The notes under the pieces are model-generated. The model worked only from the letters and a program-made list of their open reading frames with translations, was not told the DNA's origin and searched no databases. Below, one piece after another: positions 1-8,032 of a DNA stretch of 64,000 nucleotides (positions within the stretch are counted from its first letter, which is position 1; the number at the start of each line of letters is the position of its first letter). Position numbers and translations under genes: made by a program. The DNA comes from Halapricum salinum (GTDB lineage Archaea > Halobacteriota > Halobacteria > Halobacteriales > Haloarculaceae): NCBI RefSeq assembly GCF_004799665.1, contig NZ_CP031310.1:922887-986886 (forward strand), read 5' to 3'.

Positions 1-1384
1 TCGGCGCAGCGTCGGATCCGTCGCCGGGCGATGTCTTGCGGTCGGCCGGCTCGGTGGTCTGGGAGGGGTCGTCGGCCGGCGTTTCCGTATCGGGCGTCGG
101 CGACTCGGGCGTCGGCGTCGACGTGCGCGGTCGTGTGGCGACCGTTTCGGTCTCTGCGGTCGGAATCGGGAACGTGAACAGCCCGGCCGTCGTGTCCGCA
201 TTTCGACTACTGATCGAAGAGGCGATCACGCAGTCGTCGGTCGCCATCGCGGTGAAAAAGGAGACGCGATCGCGGTCTTCCCAAAAGACCATCTCCGCCG
301 GTGTCTCGGAATCGGAGACGTCGTGGACCGAGACGCCACCGCGGTACCACGAGGCGTAGAGCCGGTCGTTCCGGAAGTCGAAGTTGTGCGCGGTCGTCCA
401 GACCCCGGCAGTCGTCGGCTCGGGCGTCCGCGGAGGCTCGATCGCCGCCAACTGCTGGGGGTCGGTCGGCGTCGAGATGTCGTAGAGTTCGATCCCGCCC
501 GGGCCGCCGACGTACTGGTCGTCGGGGTCGTAATCCCAGGCTTCCGAGCCGACCGCCAGCAGATCGGCGGACTCGTCGACGCTGACGTAGTGGTCGTTAC
601 CTGGGAGTTCGGTGTACTCGGAACCTGGATCGCTGATCGACGCCAGTTCCCCGTGCGATCGCCCCCGGACTTGCGAGACGGCCGACATCGCGGACGGATC
701 GCTGACGTCGACGATCCAGGTGCCGGCGTCCCAGTGGGCGATGTACGCACGCCCCTCCTGAACGTAGACGTCGTGGATGACCCAGAGATACCCCTCGACG
801 TCGGACCAGGCGTCGTCGTAGTCGAGCAAGGACCACCGCCCCACCTCCTGTGGATCGTCGTCACTGCAGTCGACGGCGACGAGTTCGTTCTCGACGAAAT
901 CGTTGCCGGTGAGATAGGCCACGCCGTCGTCGAAGGCCATGTTGTGAATCGGAAAGTCGGTCTCGTAGAAGGCCACCTGCTCGGGACTGGCGGGATCGGC
1001 GACGTCGTAGAGCAGAACGCCCGTCAGCTCCGGGCCGCCGTTCGCTGGCCCGGCGACGGCCAGTCGATCGCCGTCGATTTTGACGTCGTAGATTCCCTGG
1101 AGCGGCCCGTTCTCGCGATCGGCGAGCAATCCGCGCGGGTTCGCGAGCACCGTCGGATCGGCCGGATCGGTGATATCGACGGTCGCGAAGCCGTCGAGCG
1201 TGGCCACGTAGGCCGTCTCGCCGTCAGGTCCGGCGACGGCGTCGTGGGTCCCGTCGATCTCGATCGAGCCGAGTGGTTCGAACGTCTCGACCTGTGCGGC
1301 TGTGTCGGTACTCCCATACCCCCCACCCACCAGCGGTGACGCGAGGAGGGCGCCGGTCGTCGCGAGGTACGTTCGGCGTCGCAT
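1..1384 (-). CDS. LVIVD-repeat secreted protein, 3' end cut by window
   Basis: Reading the minus strand from the ATG at 1384 gives an open frame running off the left edge (about 461 codons). The N-terminus MRRRTYLATTGALLASPLVG has a twin-arginine signal, so export by Tat is likely. The mature part has repeated blocks such as TVDITDPADPTVL and LYDVADPASPEQVAFYET, matching LVIVD repeats that fold into beta-propeller-like structures. Near the cut edge the chain becomes rich in T, P and E (PTPESPTPDTETP), a typical haloarchaeal surface linker. Function is unknown; a cell-surface or periplasmic binding role is inferred. It lies downstream of the AIM24-like gene on the same strand with a 70-nt gap. 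Confidence 0.8.
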   Translation of the reverse strand, partial: MRRRTYLATTGALLASPLVGGGYGSTDTAAQVETFEPLGSIEIDGTHDAVAGPDGETAYVATLDGFATVDITDPADPTVLANPRGLLADRENGPLQGIYDVKIDGDRLAVAGPANGGPELTGVLLYDVADPASPEQVAFYETDFPIHNMAFDDGVAYLTGNDFVENELVAVDCSDDDPQEVGRWSLLDYDDAWSDVEGYLWVIHDVYVQEGRAYIAHWDAGTWIVDVSDPSAMSAVSQVRGRSHGELASISDPGSEYTELPGNDHYVSVDESADLLAVGSEAWDYDPDDQYVGGPGGIELYDISTPTDPQQLAAIEPPRTPEPTTAGVWTTAHNFDFRNDRLYASWYRGGVSVHDVSDSETPAEMVFWEDRDRVSFFTAMATDDCVIASSISSRNADTTAGLFTFPIPTAETETVATRPRTSTPTPESPTPDTETPADDPSQTTEPADRKTSPGDGSDAAP

Positions 1385-1454
1385 ACCCACAGATAGGCCA
1401 GCACACACTTCAGCGTGACTCTGCGAAACGACGAGAAAGGACGTCCAGCCTGAC

Positions 1455-2165
1455 TCAGAAGTTGACGCTGAACCCGCCGTCGCGGCCGCCGCCGTCGTTG
1501 CCACCGGGGAGGTTGGGCACGAGCCACGAAAGGAACGCGTCGGGGCTGCGCGTCTGTAGCCACACCTTCCCCGGCCCCGTAAACTCACAGACCAGCCCCT
1601 CGCCGCTGAACAGCGTCGACTTCAGCCCGCCGACCTTCTTGACGTTGAACTCTGTCGTCCCCTCGAAGGCGACGATGTGGCCCGTGTCGACGACGTAGGA
1701 CTCGCCGGCGTCGAGTTCTTTTTCCTGAATCGCGCCGTAACTGGAGAGGAACGTCGATCCCGTCCCTGTGAGTTCGAGCAGGAACAGCCCCTCGCCGCCG
1801 AAGAAGGTCTTGCCGCCCCCGAACTTCGTGTCGATCTCGACGTTGGGCTCGGCCGCGACGAACGATCCGGACTGGACGTAGATCGTGTTCTGGTTCAGGC
1901 CGTACTGGATCACGTCACCCGGCAGCGGCGGCGCGAGCGTGACGTGGCCCGGCCGGTTCGCCGTGAACGTGTTCATGAAGAAGGACTCGCCGCCGAATGC
2001 CTTGCGCTTGAGCGATCCCAGCACCCCGCCGCTGGCGCTGGTCTGGATCTCGATCCCGTCGCTGTGGCTCACCATCGCGCCGGCCTCGGCGACCAGTTGC
2101 TCGCTCTGGTTCAACTCGGCCGTGATCAACGCGTAGGACGGCCGGTGCTGAATGTCGTACTCCAT
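1455..2165 (-). CDS. AIM24 / TIGR00266 family protein
   Basis: A 236-residue protein of the AIM24-like family (TIGR00266), predicted to form stacked beta-sheets. The typical glycine-rich signature is seen around residues 46-64 (GVLGSLKRKAFGGESFFMN), followed by repeated G-E-G-L-F-type strands. The C-terminus is a Gly/Asp tail. No signal peptide or membrane segment is present. In other organisms the family is linked only loosely to membrane or mitochondrial organisation, so no reaction can be given. A TATA-like box about 28 nt before the ATG suggests a leaderless transcript. Family assignment is secure, function is not. Confidence 0.85.
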   Translation of the reverse strand: MEYDIQHRPSYALITAELNQSEQLVAEAGAMVSHSDGIEIQTSASGGVLGSLKRKAFGGESFFMNTFTANRPGHVTLAPPLPGDVIQYGLNQNTIYVQSGSFVAAEPNVEIDTKFGGGKTFFGGEGLFLLELTGTGSTFLSSYGAIQEKELDAGESYVVDTGHIVAFEGTTEFNVKKVGGLKSTLFSGEGLVCEFTGPGKVWLQTRSPDAFLSWLVPNLPGGNDGGGRDGGFSVNF

Positions 2166-2188
2166 AGGCCAGGGTCGACCGGTGAAGA

Positions 2189-2197
2189 CATATACTT
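2189..2197 (-). promoter_or_regulatory. TATA-like box for the AIM24 gene
   Basis: On the minus strand AAGTATATG is centred about 28 nt before the ATG at 2165, the spacing expected for a leaderless haloarchaeal promoter. An imperfect palindrome (2199-2214) abuts it on the upstream side. Confidence 0.5.
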
Positions 2198-2198
2198 A

Positions 2199-2214
2199 CC
2201 CCAACATGTCGGGG
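2199..2214. repeat. Imperfect palindrome between divergent genes
   Basis: CCCCAACATGTCGGGG is a 16-bp palindrome with one mismatched pair. It sits directly upstream of the AIM24-gene TATA box, between that gene and the divergent gene at 2249, so it could be an operator. This is inference from position only. Confidence 0.35.
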
Positions 2215-2248
2215 CAGCTTGAAGCACCGATAAGTGGTATGGTATAGC

Positions 2249-2656
2249 ATGGCGGTAGACGATCACCACACCACGGAGAGGCCGACCGAGACCGAACAGG
2301 AGGCGCTCCATCGCGTCACCCTCGGGATGGAGTGGCTCCATCGCGCACACGGACACCTGCTGGCGTTTCACCATAACGTCGGTCACGCGATGGATCACTT
2401 CGCGGCGGCCGAGCCCCTCCTGCGGGAGGCCGGCCACGTCGACCTCGCGGACGCGATCCGGGCGGAGTATCTGCCACGGGGCGTCGTCGACGAGAATCGA
2501 TGGTCCTACGACGTCGTCGAGGACTTCGAGGACGGCGTGCTCGCGGACATGGACGCCTTCGAGACCACGGTCCGGGAGCAACTGGCCGACGGGCAGCGCC
2601 ACGTCGCCGAGCGCGAACAGGAGCGTCGATGGAAAGAGCGAGCCAGCGAAGACTGA
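2249..2656 (+). CDS. Haloarchaeal hypothetical protein
   Basis: A 135-residue soluble protein starting MAVDDHHTTERP. The ATG at 2249 is preferred over a GTG at 2234. The sequence is mostly helical and rich in His, Glu and Asp (for example MEWLHRAHGHLLAFHHNVGHAMDH split over residues 28-55), with no Cys cluster, signal peptide or membrane segment. The His-rich helix could bind metal, but no recognised motif supports this. The stop lies 31 nt before the SDR gene, so the two may be co-transcribed. Function unknown. Confidence 0.7.
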   Translation: MAVDDHHTTERPTETEQEALHRVTLGMEWLHRAHGHLLAFHHNVGHAMDHFAAAEPLLREAGHVDLADAIRAEYLPRGVVDENRWSYDVVEDFEDGVLADMDAFETTVREQLADGQRHVAEREQERRWKERASED

Positions 2657-2687
2657 GTCTTTTACTGGCCCGGACCGAAGTCGGGAT

Positions 2688-3425
2688 ATGCTCGATCCCG
2701 ACCTCTCCGGGCAGGTCGCGCTCGTCACCGGCAGCGCGAAAGGCGTCGGTCGTGACCTCTTGCTCGAACTGGCTCGCTGCGGCGCGGACGTCGCCGTCCA
2801 CTACCGGACCAGCGGCGAGGCCGCCGCCGAGGTCGCCCGCCAAGTGAGCGACCTGGGCGTCCAGACCACCGCGCTGCAAGCCGACGTGACCGATCCCGAC
2901 GAGGTCGCGGCGCTGTTCGACGGCGTCGAAACCGATCTCGGCACGGTCGATATTCTCGTCAACAACGTCGGCGCGTTCGCCCCCAGCCACTGGGAGGAGA
3001 TCGACTTCGAGACCTGGAACACGGTGATCAAGACGAATCTCAACGGGACCTACCTCTGCTCGAAAGCCGCCCTCCCGGGGATGCGCGAGCAAGGCTACGG
3101 CCGGATCGTCAACGTCGGCTACGCCTCCAGCGAGAAGGGGCTGGTCAACCCGAAGAACTTCCCCTACTTCGTGGCCAAAGCCGGCGTCCTGATGTTCACG
3201 CGCATGCTGGCGGCCGACACACAGGACGATGGGATCACCGTGAACGCCGTCTCACCCTACGTCGTCGAGAACTCCGACGAATTCCCCGCGGAGGCCCCAC
3301 GAGGTCGGTGGGCGACGGCCGCCGACCTCGCGCAGGCGATGCAGTTCTTCCTCGACCCCGACAGCGAGTACATCTCCGGGCAAAATATCGAAGTCGACGG
3401 CGGCTGGTTGCCCGAGCGCGTCTAG
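2688..3425 (+). CDS. SDR family oxidoreductase (FabG-like)
   Basis: A 245-residue short-chain dehydrogenase/reductase. The NAD(P)-binding motif TGSAKGVG lies near residues 15-22, NNVG follows beta-4 (about residues 90-93), and the catalytic Tyr-Lys pair is visible as YFVAK around residues 162-166. The C-terminus has the usual ISGQNIEVDGG block. It probably reduces or oxidises a carbonyl or acyl substrate with NAD(P)H, but the substrate cannot be told; haloarchaea have many FabG-like paralogues. The stop overlaps the convergent MFS gene by 4 nt. Confidence 0.92.
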   Translation: MLDPDLSGQVALVTGSAKGVGRDLLLELARCGADVAVHYRTSGEAAAEVARQVSDLGVQTTALQADVTDPDEVAALFDGVETDLGTVDILVNNVGAFAPSHWEEIDFETWNTVIKTNLNGTYLCSKAALPGMREQGYGRIVNVGYASSEKGLVNPKNFPYFVAKAGVLMFTRMLAADTQDDGITVNAVSPYVVENSDEFPAEAPRGRWATAADLAQAMQFFLDPDSEYISGQNIEVDGGWLPERV

Positions 3426-4777
3426 AAGTTCTCGATGCGCTCGTCGCGGCGCTCGACGCTCGCGACAGGCGGGAGTGCCCGGATCGAGGATCGCGCCAGG
3501 AAATACAGCATGACCAGAAGGTTCGCGGCGGCGGCGATCCAGAGAATCGCGACCGGGCCGACCGCGGCCGCGACGACGCCGCCCGCCAGCGAGCCGAAGG
3601 GCGTCGCGACGTTGGTCAGCGTCGCCATCGAACTCGACACGCGGCCGATGAGGTCCTCGGGGGCCACTGTCTGAACGAGCGTGTCGAAGAGGACACGATT
3701 CCCACCAGGATAGGCGATCGCGACCGCGAAGCAGCCGACGATCAGCGGCGTCCACTGGGCGATGGCCGCGCCGATCCACGCCGCCGCCGTCAGCGCCGAG
3801 CCGGCGATGATGAAGTGGCCGTACGGAACCGAATCGAGTCGCGCCGCGGCGATCGAACCGACGAGCGCGCCCGCCGCGAGCCCCGAGAGGAGGATTCCGT
3901 ACAGTCCCGACCCGCCACGTAGCGCCGCGTAGGCCGGCAGGACAGCTAGCAACATCCCCATCGCGAAACTGATGACGATCTGGGGGAGGATGACGCCCAG
4001 AAACGCCGTCCCCCGGAGATACGAAATCCCATCCCGAAACTCCGCGACGTACGAGCGCGTCTCCGCGCGGATCTGTGCTCGCAGCGAGTTGGGCGCGGCC
4101 GACGACTCGCCCGCCTCGGGCGCCGCACGATCGGGTGCGTCTTCGCGGCGCGTTCGAGCGGGCAGCGTGAGCCCCGCAAAGAGGACGATCGCGAGCGCGA
4201 ACGTCCCGACGTCGATCACGAGCGCGCCGACCGCACCGACGGCGGCCATCCCGACGAGCAGCCCGCCGACGGCGTTGAACGTCATGTTGACGCCCTCGTG
4301 GGCGGCGTTGAACACCGAGTTCGCCGTCGAGAGATGTTCGTCCTCGACGGCCCGCGGAAGCGCCGAGGACTGGGCGGGATAGGTCACCTGGTTCAACAGC
4401 GAGGCCAGCGGGATCACCACGAGCACGAGTTCGACCGACAGCAGGTCGTAGGAGGCCGCCAGCGGGATCGTCCCGATCAGCAACGCCTGGCCGGCCTGGG
4501 TGACGACCAGCGAGGTCCGCACTTGCAGGCGATCGACCAGCGGCCCGACGACGAACTGCAGCGTGCTCGGCAACAGGATCAGAAACGACGCGATTCCCGT
4601 GTACACAGTCGAGTTGCCGAGGTCGTGGACCAGCCACAGCGCGGCGACGTAATAGATACTGTCGCCCGCGTTCGTAACGAGTCTCCCGGCCAACAGCCGG
4701 AGAAAGGTCCAGTTTCTCGCCAGCGGATGCACACCCGCAGCATTTCTGACTAACCGGTTAATCAGTTTCGGTCCCAT
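3422..4777 (-). CDS. MFS transporter (enterobactin-exporter-like)
   Basis: A 451-residue membrane protein of the major facilitator superfamily with about twelve hydrophobic segments. The early part (FLRLLAGRLVTNAGDSIYYV) resembles the DHA3/MefA-like drug and siderophore exporter branch. The loop between the two halves is polar and charged (residues about 195-230). The ATG at 4777 is chosen because the frame upstream is arginine-rich and untypical. It should act in the cell membrane as a proton-linked exporter; the substrate is unknown. The gene overlaps the convergent SDR gene end by 4 nt. Confidence 0.9.
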   Translation of the reverse strand: MGPKLINRLVRNAAGVHPLARNWTFLRLLAGRLVTNAGDSIYYVAALWLVHDLGNSTVYTGIASFLILLPSTLQFVVGPLVDRLQVRTSLVVTQAGQALLIGTIPLAASYDLLSVELVLVVIPLASLLNQVTYPAQSSALPRAVEDEHLSTANSVFNAAHEGVNMTFNAVGGLLVGMAAVGAVGALVIDVGTFALAIVLFAGLTLPARTRREDAPDRAAPEAGESSAAPNSLRAQIRAETRSYVAEFRDGISYLRGTAFLGVILPQIVISFAMGMLLAVLPAYAALRGGSGLYGILLSGLAAGALVGSIAAARLDSVPYGHFIIAGSALTAAAWIGAAIAQWTPLIVGCFAVAIAYPGGNRVLFDTLVQTVAPEDLIGRVSSSMATLTNVATPFGSLAGGVVAAAVGPVAILWIAAAANLLVMLYFLARSSIRALPPVASVERRDERIENF

Positions 4778-4841
4778 ACCCTTCGAACGACATTTGACGG
4801 TTCGGGTCGATCTTCCGACAGAAACCATCCTGGTGAATACA

Positions 4842-5276
4842 GTGCCCGACATCCACGTCTACGACCACGTACGCCCCACGAGTGCCGACGTCCCCGACGG
4901 CGTCTACCGCGTCGTCGGCGTCAGTGAAACGGTGACGCTGCTGCGCGTCGGCGACGCCGATGGCCGCCGAGTCACGACCGGCGAGATCCACAGGATCGAC
5001 CGCGACGCCCTCGACGGGTTCGAAACCGCCGAGAACCCGGACGACGGCTGGGCGATCACCGCGACGCTCGCCGGCCTCCCGAACTCGATCTACTGGCAAC
5101 TCCGGACGTTCGTCCGCACGCTGGCAGCCAATCCGATCCCCGCCGCCATCGCCAGCGTACTCCTCGTGGTCGGCTCGCTGGAAGCCCCCGGAGTCACACT
5201 CCCCGAACCCGTCTCGACAGGGCTGGTATTCGTCGGCGCGCTCGGACTGGCCTACGTCGGCAGCGGGCGGCTCTAG
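4842..5276 (+). CDS. Haloarchaeal membrane-anchored hypothetical protein
   Basis: About 144 residues from a GTG at 4842; an upstream TTG at 4794 is in frame but less likely. The N-terminal 90 residues are soluble, starting with PDIHVYDHVRPTSADVPDGV and containing a VYRVVGVSETVTLLRVGDADGRR-type small beta domain (written over residues 23-45). Two C-terminal hydrophobic stretches (about residues 100-117 and 124-142) should form membrane helices. No enzymatic motif is seen. It stands between the divergent MFS gene and radA. Function unknown. Confidence 0.7.
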   Translation: MPDIHVYDHVRPTSADVPDGVYRVVGVSETVTLLRVGDADGRRVTTGEIHRIDRDALDGFETAENPDDGWAITATLAGLPNSIYWQLRTFVRTLAANPIPAAIASVLLVVGSLEAPGVTLPEPVSTGLVFVGALGLAYVGSGRL

Positions 5277-5375
5277 CGCTCGCGAAGTCGCCCACCTCCT
5301 AATGAACCTGCGGATATTGTCTCGAATGGCCGCCGCCACGTCACGCGCTTTCACTTTCACTATGGTGTTAACGAG

Positions 5376-5384
5376 GCTTTATCA
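5376..5384 (+). promoter_or_regulatory. TATA-like box for radA
   Basis: GCTTTATCA is centred 28 nt before the radA ATG at 5408, fitting a leaderless haloarchaeal transcript. No Shine-Dalgarno sequence is present before the start. Confidence 0.5.
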
Positions 5385-5407
5385 CCCATCCGGTCCAAGC
5401 CAGTTCC

Positions 5408-6457
5408 ATGGCAGCAACCGAAGACCTCGAAGACCTGCCGGGCGTCGGCCCGGCGACAGCCGAGAAGTTGCGCGAGAACGGATACGAATCCTACCAGGGC
5501 ATCGCCGTCGCCTCCCCCGGCGAGCTCTCGAACACCGCGGACGTCGGCGAGTCCTCCGCCGCGGACATCATCCAGGCCGCCCGGAAGGCCGCCGACATCG
5601 GCGGCTTCGAGACCGGCTCGACTGTCCTCGAACGCCGCGAACAGATCGGCAAACTCACCTGGGGCGTCGAGGAAGTCGACGAACTCCTCGGCGGCGGTGT
5701 CGAGACCCAGTCGATCACCGAAGTCTACGGTGAGTTCGGGGCCGGCAAGTCCCAGGTGACCCACGAGCTCGCGGTCACCGTCCAGCTCCCCAGCGAGTAC
5801 GGCGGGCTCGAAGGCAGCTGTATCTTCATCGACTCCGAAGACACCTTCCGACCTGAACGGATCGAGCAGATGGTCAACGGGCTCGACGACGAGGCCATCG
5901 AGGCGATGATGGCTCTCCACGGAATCGTCGAGGACGAGGGCGACGCCGACGCCGGCGACGAGGCCCTCGTGAGCGAACTCGTCGAGTCGGTACTGGACAA
6001 GATCCACGTCGCGAAAGCCTTCAACTCCAACCACCAGATCCTGCTGGCCGAGAAGGCCCAGGAGATCGCCAGCGAGTCCCAGGACGAGGAGTTCCCCGTC
6101 CGCCTGCTCGCGGTCGACTCCCTCACTGCGCACTTCCGCGCCGAGTACGTCGGTCGTGGCGAACTCGCCGAGCGCCAGCAGAAACTCAACAAGCACCTCC
6201 ACGACCTGATGCGCGTCGGCGACCTCAACAACACCGCCGTCGTCGTCACCAACCAGGTCGCCTCCAACCCCGACTCCTTTTTCGGCGACCCGACCCAGCC
6301 CATCGGTGGCAACATCCTGGGCCACACCTCGACCTTCCGGATGTACCTCCGCAAGTCCAAGGGCAACAAGCGGATCGTCAAGCTCGTCGACGCGCCGAAC
6401 CTCCCCGACGGCGAGGCCGTGATGCGCGTCGAGGAAGGCGGCCTGATGGACGAGTAA
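5408..6457 (+). CDS. radA: DNA repair and recombination protein RadA
   Basis: A 349-residue archaeal RecA/Rad51 recombinase that forms filaments on single-stranded DNA and catalyses strand exchange in homologous recombination. The N-terminal helix-hairpin-helix domain ([12 protein letters not shown], about residues 10-21) is followed by the ATPase core: Walker [10 protein letters not shown] at 108-116 and Walker [12 protein letters not shown] near 233-243. The C-terminal end [18 protein letters not shown] is typical of the family. Length matches other haloarchaeal RadA proteins and no intein is present. It is transcribed alone and converges on the hydrolase gene 10 nt downstream. Confidence 0.98.
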   Translation: MAATEDLEDLPGVGPATAEKLRENGYESYQGIAVASPGELSNTADVGESSAADIIQAARKAADIGGFETGSTVLERREQIGKLTWGVEEVDELLGGGVETQSITEVYGEFGAGKSQVTHELAVTVQLPSEYGGLEGSCIFIDSEDTFRPERIEQMVNGLDDEAIEAMMALHGIVEDEGDADAGDEALVSELVESVLDKIHVAKAFNSNHQILLAEKAQEIASESQDEEFPVRLLAVDSLTAHFRAEYVGRGELAERQQKLNKHLHDLMRVGDLNNTAVVVTNQVASNPDSFFGDPTQPIGGNILGHTSTFRMYLRKSKGNKRIVKLVDAPNLPDGEAVMRVEEGGLMDE

Positions 6458-6466
6458 GGGGCGCCC

Positions 6467-7219
6467 TCACTCCCGCTCGTCCAGCACCACGGGCACGCCC
6501 GACTGGGCGACGTCAGCGGCGAATTCCCGCGAATCCGTCTCCAGTGCGTCGAACGTGTTGTAGTGGATCGGCACCACGAGTTCGGGCCGAAGGTCGCCAG
6601 CCAGCTCTGCGGCCTCGTGGCGGTCCATCGTGAAGGTGCCGCCGATCGGCGGGCAGAAGACGTCGACGTCGAGTTCCGCATGTCCGTCGAGGACGTCGGT
6701 ATCGCCGGGCCAGAATACGCGGGTTCCGTCTACCGAGAGCAGGAACCCACAGCCCCGGCCCTCGGGATGATAGGGTGAGCCGTCGGCGCGGGTGTGCGGA
6801 CCGTCGGGCTCGTTGTACGCCGGCAGCGTCCAGATCGGGACATCCGCGACGACCAGTTCGTCCTCGGCACCGACCGTGCGCACCTCGTGATCGAGGTCGG
6901 CCAGTCGCGGGAGGTCGCGACTCGACCCGCGGATATCCATGCCGTCGAAGGCGACGACCGTCGCGTCCGCGCTCGCGACGCGGTCGATCCCGTCGGGATC
7001 GTAGTGGTGAGCGTGGCTGATACAGACGACGTCGCCATCGCGGGGTCGGTAGTCCCGCGCCGGCGGGTGGGCGACGCCGGGCGTGTCCGGCTCCCACTCG
7101 CCGGTGAGCACGCCGTAGCGGCCGGGATCGAGATAGACGACCGTCCCGTTCGCCGATTCGAGCCGGAGGGTCGCGTAGCCGAGCCAGTCGACGGTGAGGC
7201 CGTCGTGAGTGCGTGTCAT
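6467..7219 (-). CDS. Metallo-beta-lactamase fold hydrolase
   Basis: A 250-residue protein from the ATG at 7219. It has the metal-binding motif SHAHHYDPDGID (HxHxxD type, about residues 67-78), later PGDTDVLDGH, and VPIHYNTFDAL with a further His. This arrangement fits the UlaG/YtnP-like branch of the superfamily, which includes L-ascorbate-6-phosphate lactonase and many uncharacterised hydrolases. It should be cytoplasmic and bind two metals; the substrate is unknown. It converges on radA with a gap of 9 nt. Confidence 0.9.
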   Translation of the reverse strand: MTRTHDGLTVDWLGYATLRLESANGTVVYLDPGRYGVLTGEWEPDTPGVAHPPARDYRPRDGDVVCISHAHHYDPDGIDRVASADATVVAFDGMDIRGSSRDLPRLADLDHEVRTVGAEDELVVADVPIWTLPAYNEPDGPHTRADGSPYHPEGRGCGFLLSVDGTRVFWPGDTDVLDGHAELDVDVFCPPIGGTFTMDRHEAAELAGDLRPELVVPIHYNTFDALETDSREFAADVAQSGVPVVLDERE

Positions 7220-7306
7220 GACCGCGCGTAGGCAGGCCCCGGACAAAGGTCTGGCTCCAATTGCACGAACAGCGGTATTGATACTGTCTGGACACGGACG
7301 AGTCAC

Positions 7307-8011
7307 ATGCAACGAACACTTGCGCTGATCGCTGTGGCACTCATAGTGGGGCTGGCGGGCTGTAGTGGCGGCGGCTCGGCTGGGGGGAACGGAGACACGA
7401 CCGGCGGCGACGTGCAGACGACGGCCGACAACGGAGAGGCGACGACAACCAGACCTGTCGTGACGACTGCCGCGAGTGACGAACAACGCCCGGAGATCGC
7501 GATGTTCCAGTTCGACCGCTCCGAGCACTACGAGTACGACGTCGTCTACGTCGACGGCGTCGCGGGGACGACGGTCGTCGACGTCGATGTCGCTGGTGGC
7601 GAGGCGACGATCAACGTCACCGGCGTGATCCGCGGTGAACCCGAGTCGAACGTTTACACAGTCCCGACGAACGATCCCGACGCCGTCGTGGACGCGATGG
7701 AGGACGACATCCGGCAGCCCGGACTCTTCCACGTCCTCCAGGCGCAGGACGTCAGCGGCATCTTCGTCGAGCAGGGGATCACCTACGAGGTCGGCGCGGA
7801 GTACCGGAGCTTCATGGGGAACGTCACGGTGATGGGAACGAACACAATCGGCGGCGTCGACTGTCTGAGCTACGAGTACGAGATAGAGGGGACGATCCTC
7901 GAACGTGGTTGTCTCTCGCCGGAACTGGAGCTGCCTGTCTCCTGGACGAAATATTTCAGTGACGGCACCGTCCGGACGTCGTTCACGCTGGTGAGCTACG
8001 CGGATCGCTGA
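7307..8011 (+). CDS. Secreted lipoprotein, haloarchaeal
   Basis: A 234-residue protein starting MQRTLALIAVALIVGLAGCS. The hydrophobic signal ends in a lipobox (LAGC, Cys19), so it is probably lipid-anchored to the outside of the membrane. A Gly/Thr/Asp-rich linker (about residues 20-60) precedes a beta-rich domain with three YEYD/YEYEIEG-like strands and a Cys pair (about residues 185 and 203). No enzymatic motif is recognised. It has its own promoter region and converges on the DNA ligase gene 21 nt downstream. Function unknown. Confidence 0.8.
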   Translation: MQRTLALIAVALIVGLAGCSGGGSAGGNGDTTGGDVQTTADNGEATTTRPVVTTAASDEQRPEIAMFQFDRSEHYEYDVVYVDGVAGTTVVDVDVAGGEATINVTGVIRGEPESNVYTVPTNDPDAVVDAMEDDIRQPGLFHVLQAQDVSGIFVEQGITYEVGAEYRSFMGNVTVMGTNTIGGVDCLSYEYEIEGTILERGCLSPELELPVSWTKYFSDGTVRTSFTLVSYADR

Positions 8012-8032
8012 GGGACCGCTAGCTGGGGCTGG